This document shows, piece by piece, positions 62,719 through 64,000 of a DNA stretch of 64,000 bases. Positions within the stretch are counted from its first letter, which is position 1, and each line of letters starts with the position of its first letter. Origin of the DNA: Stromatinia cepivora (taxonomy: Eukaryota > Ascomycota > Leotiomycetes > Helotiales > Sclerotiniaceae); assembly GCA_014898415.1 (NCBI GenBank), contig RCTD01000033.1:310001-374000 (forward strand), read 5' to 3'. The translations under genes and the position numbers were made by a program. The notes under the pieces were generated by a model. The model was not told the origin of the DNA. It searched no databases and worked only from the letters and a program-made list of their open reading frames with translations.

Positions 62719-64000
62719 CTAATCCCCCCTCTCCCCATACCTCATCTTGTCCTCCCTTTCCCCTCTCCCTTCCCTCGCAGACCCATTGGCCATAACCACA
62801 AAAAGCGTTACCAAAATGGTCATAAACACAATCGCCACAAACCATTCTTTTTTACGTTCTTTACGGTCTGAGGAGGATTTTGAGGAGGAAAACCGGACGC
62901 AGCAGTTGTTGTGGCCTGGGATGGGCGTTAGTTCGGTTTGGGGGAGAAGAGTAGAGAGTTGGGGGAAAAGGGAGAGGACATGGAGATGGAGAGAAGAGTA
63001 GCAGGGGAAGGATAAGGGAGACAAGAGAGATAAGGAAAAGTAAAAAAAAAGTCAATATACCATTCATAACCAACGCCTCCTCCATATCCCTCGATGCATC
63101 CGTGAACATAACACAACAATTTTGTCTGATCCGCCGATTTTCACCTTCTGTACTGGTAGTAACCGCACCTGCAGTTCTTAATCTGCGTAATTCTTCATTT
63201 TCCAACTACATCATACCTTGTTAGCTTATCTTCTCCTATTTCTCATTCCCTTCATACTACATGTCAAGTAAATAATGGAAGAAAACAAAAGGCAGAACTC
63301 ACAAGCAACCTTCCAATACTCTCCTCCAACCTCTCCATTCTCCTTTCCAATCCCTTGACAATCATTAATCCACTAGCCCCCTCTCTATCCTCTCCCGTCT
63401 CATCTCCTCCAGAAGTAGTAGTAGCCACACCCCAAAGATCTACTCCACTACCTCCACTTACATTACTCGCCAGTGTCCTCGTACTAGGTGTTGGACGGGG
63501 CGTACTAGAGCGGGAATGAAAGGATGGGGGTGCGGAATCTGGGTACTGCGCGTTGTTGAATGAGGGGAATGGTGTTGCGCCATTTATTCCTCCTATTCCT
63601 CCTGCTCCATTTCCGCTTCCATTCAAGCAATTCGTATTACTAGAAAAGGAAGAGAATAAGGATTGATTAGGCTGATTCTGACCATTTAATTGCGCAAGCT
63701 GACTTGAATGAAAGGAAGGCGGAGGAGTACGTGATGAAATGCTAGTTATGGATGGTCGATGATATGAAGAGACGGAGGAGGGGACGGATGTAGGGGTACC
63801 GGAATTGTAGTTATAAGAGGGGTGATTGATTGCGTCGAGGAGGATTGGAGGGGAGGAGGAGCTGTGGGGGAGCTGTGAGAGATGATGTTAGTGAGTTTTG
63901 GGTTGAAGGAGGGATAGAGAGATGAGGGGAATGCATGATGATGGGTGGAATTGGAAGGGGAATATAAGATGTTGTGCCTTGTAAAGATAATCGAAAGGCA
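62719..64000 (-). CDS. Coiled-coil protein with C-terminal membrane anchor (partial, runs off right edge)
   Basis: Exons readable on the minus strand are about 63872-63303, 63205-63061 and 62915-62719, with introns 63302-63206 (GTGAGT..GTAG) and 63060-62916 (GTATAT..CCAG). Upstream of 63872 an acceptor (CTCACAG) shows that earlier exon(s) exist, at least partly beyond the window. The visible part is a long Ser/Pro/Thr-rich disordered region (HRPSITSISSRTPPPSFHSS, SSTPRPTPSTRT). A heptad-like coiled coil follows (ERRMERLEESIGRLL joined to LENEELRRLR), then a Cys pair (NNCCVRF). A single hydrophobic segment, WFVAIVFMTILVTLFVVM, precedes a short charged tail. The layout suggests a tail-anchored or single-pass membrane protein. 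No family was recognised; the bZIP option is discussed among the rejected items. Confidence 0.65.

Noticed and set aside
63061..63303. bZIP transcription factor reading of the coiled-coil protein
   Set aside because: The heptads (ERRMERLEESIGRLLLENEEL) lack the preceding basic region with the Asn..Arg signature.

Overview
The window looks like nuclear DNA of a filamentous ascomycete. Genes are split by short GT-AG introns (about 50-360 nt) with CTAAC-like branch sites, 5' leaders are pyrimidine-rich, and the intergenic DNA is AT-rich and full of microsatellites. The protein families (DUF6604, 2EXR, DUF1752/DUF3295, CCCH/CHY, HP1) fit a leotiomycete of the Botrytis/Sclerotinia type. That placement is inference from recall; no search was run.

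Layout. 1-724 (-): 5' part of a SAP + SWIM-finger protein that runs off the left edge. 2037-5282 (+): a DUF6604 gene broken by stops, a frameshift and a lost splice acceptor. 6496-7619 (+): an intact seven-exon HP1 heterochromatin protein. 8769-9560: old diverged tandem repeats. 10078-11103 (+): a 2EXR-like protein. 11104-25778: gene desert with two MITE-like elements near 18 kb. 25779-27618 (-): an isolated DUF1752/DUF3295 regulator-like protein. 27619-45690: an 18-kb gene desert with minisatellites, clustered TACGGAGTA motifs and a hAT-type MITE at 42776-43200. 45691-48625 (-): an 808-residue CCCH + RWD-like + CHY zinc-finger protein. About 50690-54590 (+): an Argonaute pseudogene. 55841-57151 (-): a YeeE/YedE-type transporter with an apparent frameshift. 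58929-59836 (+): an aminoglycoside-phosphotransferase-like kinase pseudogene. 61008-62024 (+): a small conserved-looking protein. 62719-64000 (-): 3' part of a coiled-coil, membrane-anchored protein that runs off the right edge.

The main theme is decay against conservation. The core genes (HP1, CCCH/CHY, DUF1752/DUF3295) are intact. Four accessory-type genes (DUF6604, Argonaute, the kinase, the transporter) carry lesions. Several stops could come from CAA/CAG to TAA/TAG changes, which is compatible with mild repeat-induced point mutation (RIP), although no repeat partner can be seen here. I found no CRISPR, rRNA or convincing tRNA gene. The best new leads are the hAT MITE with a perfect 8-bp target duplication, the TACGGAGTA cluster, the DDH-retaining Argonaute pseudogene, and the abrupt switches between C-rich and G-rich coding sequence within genes.
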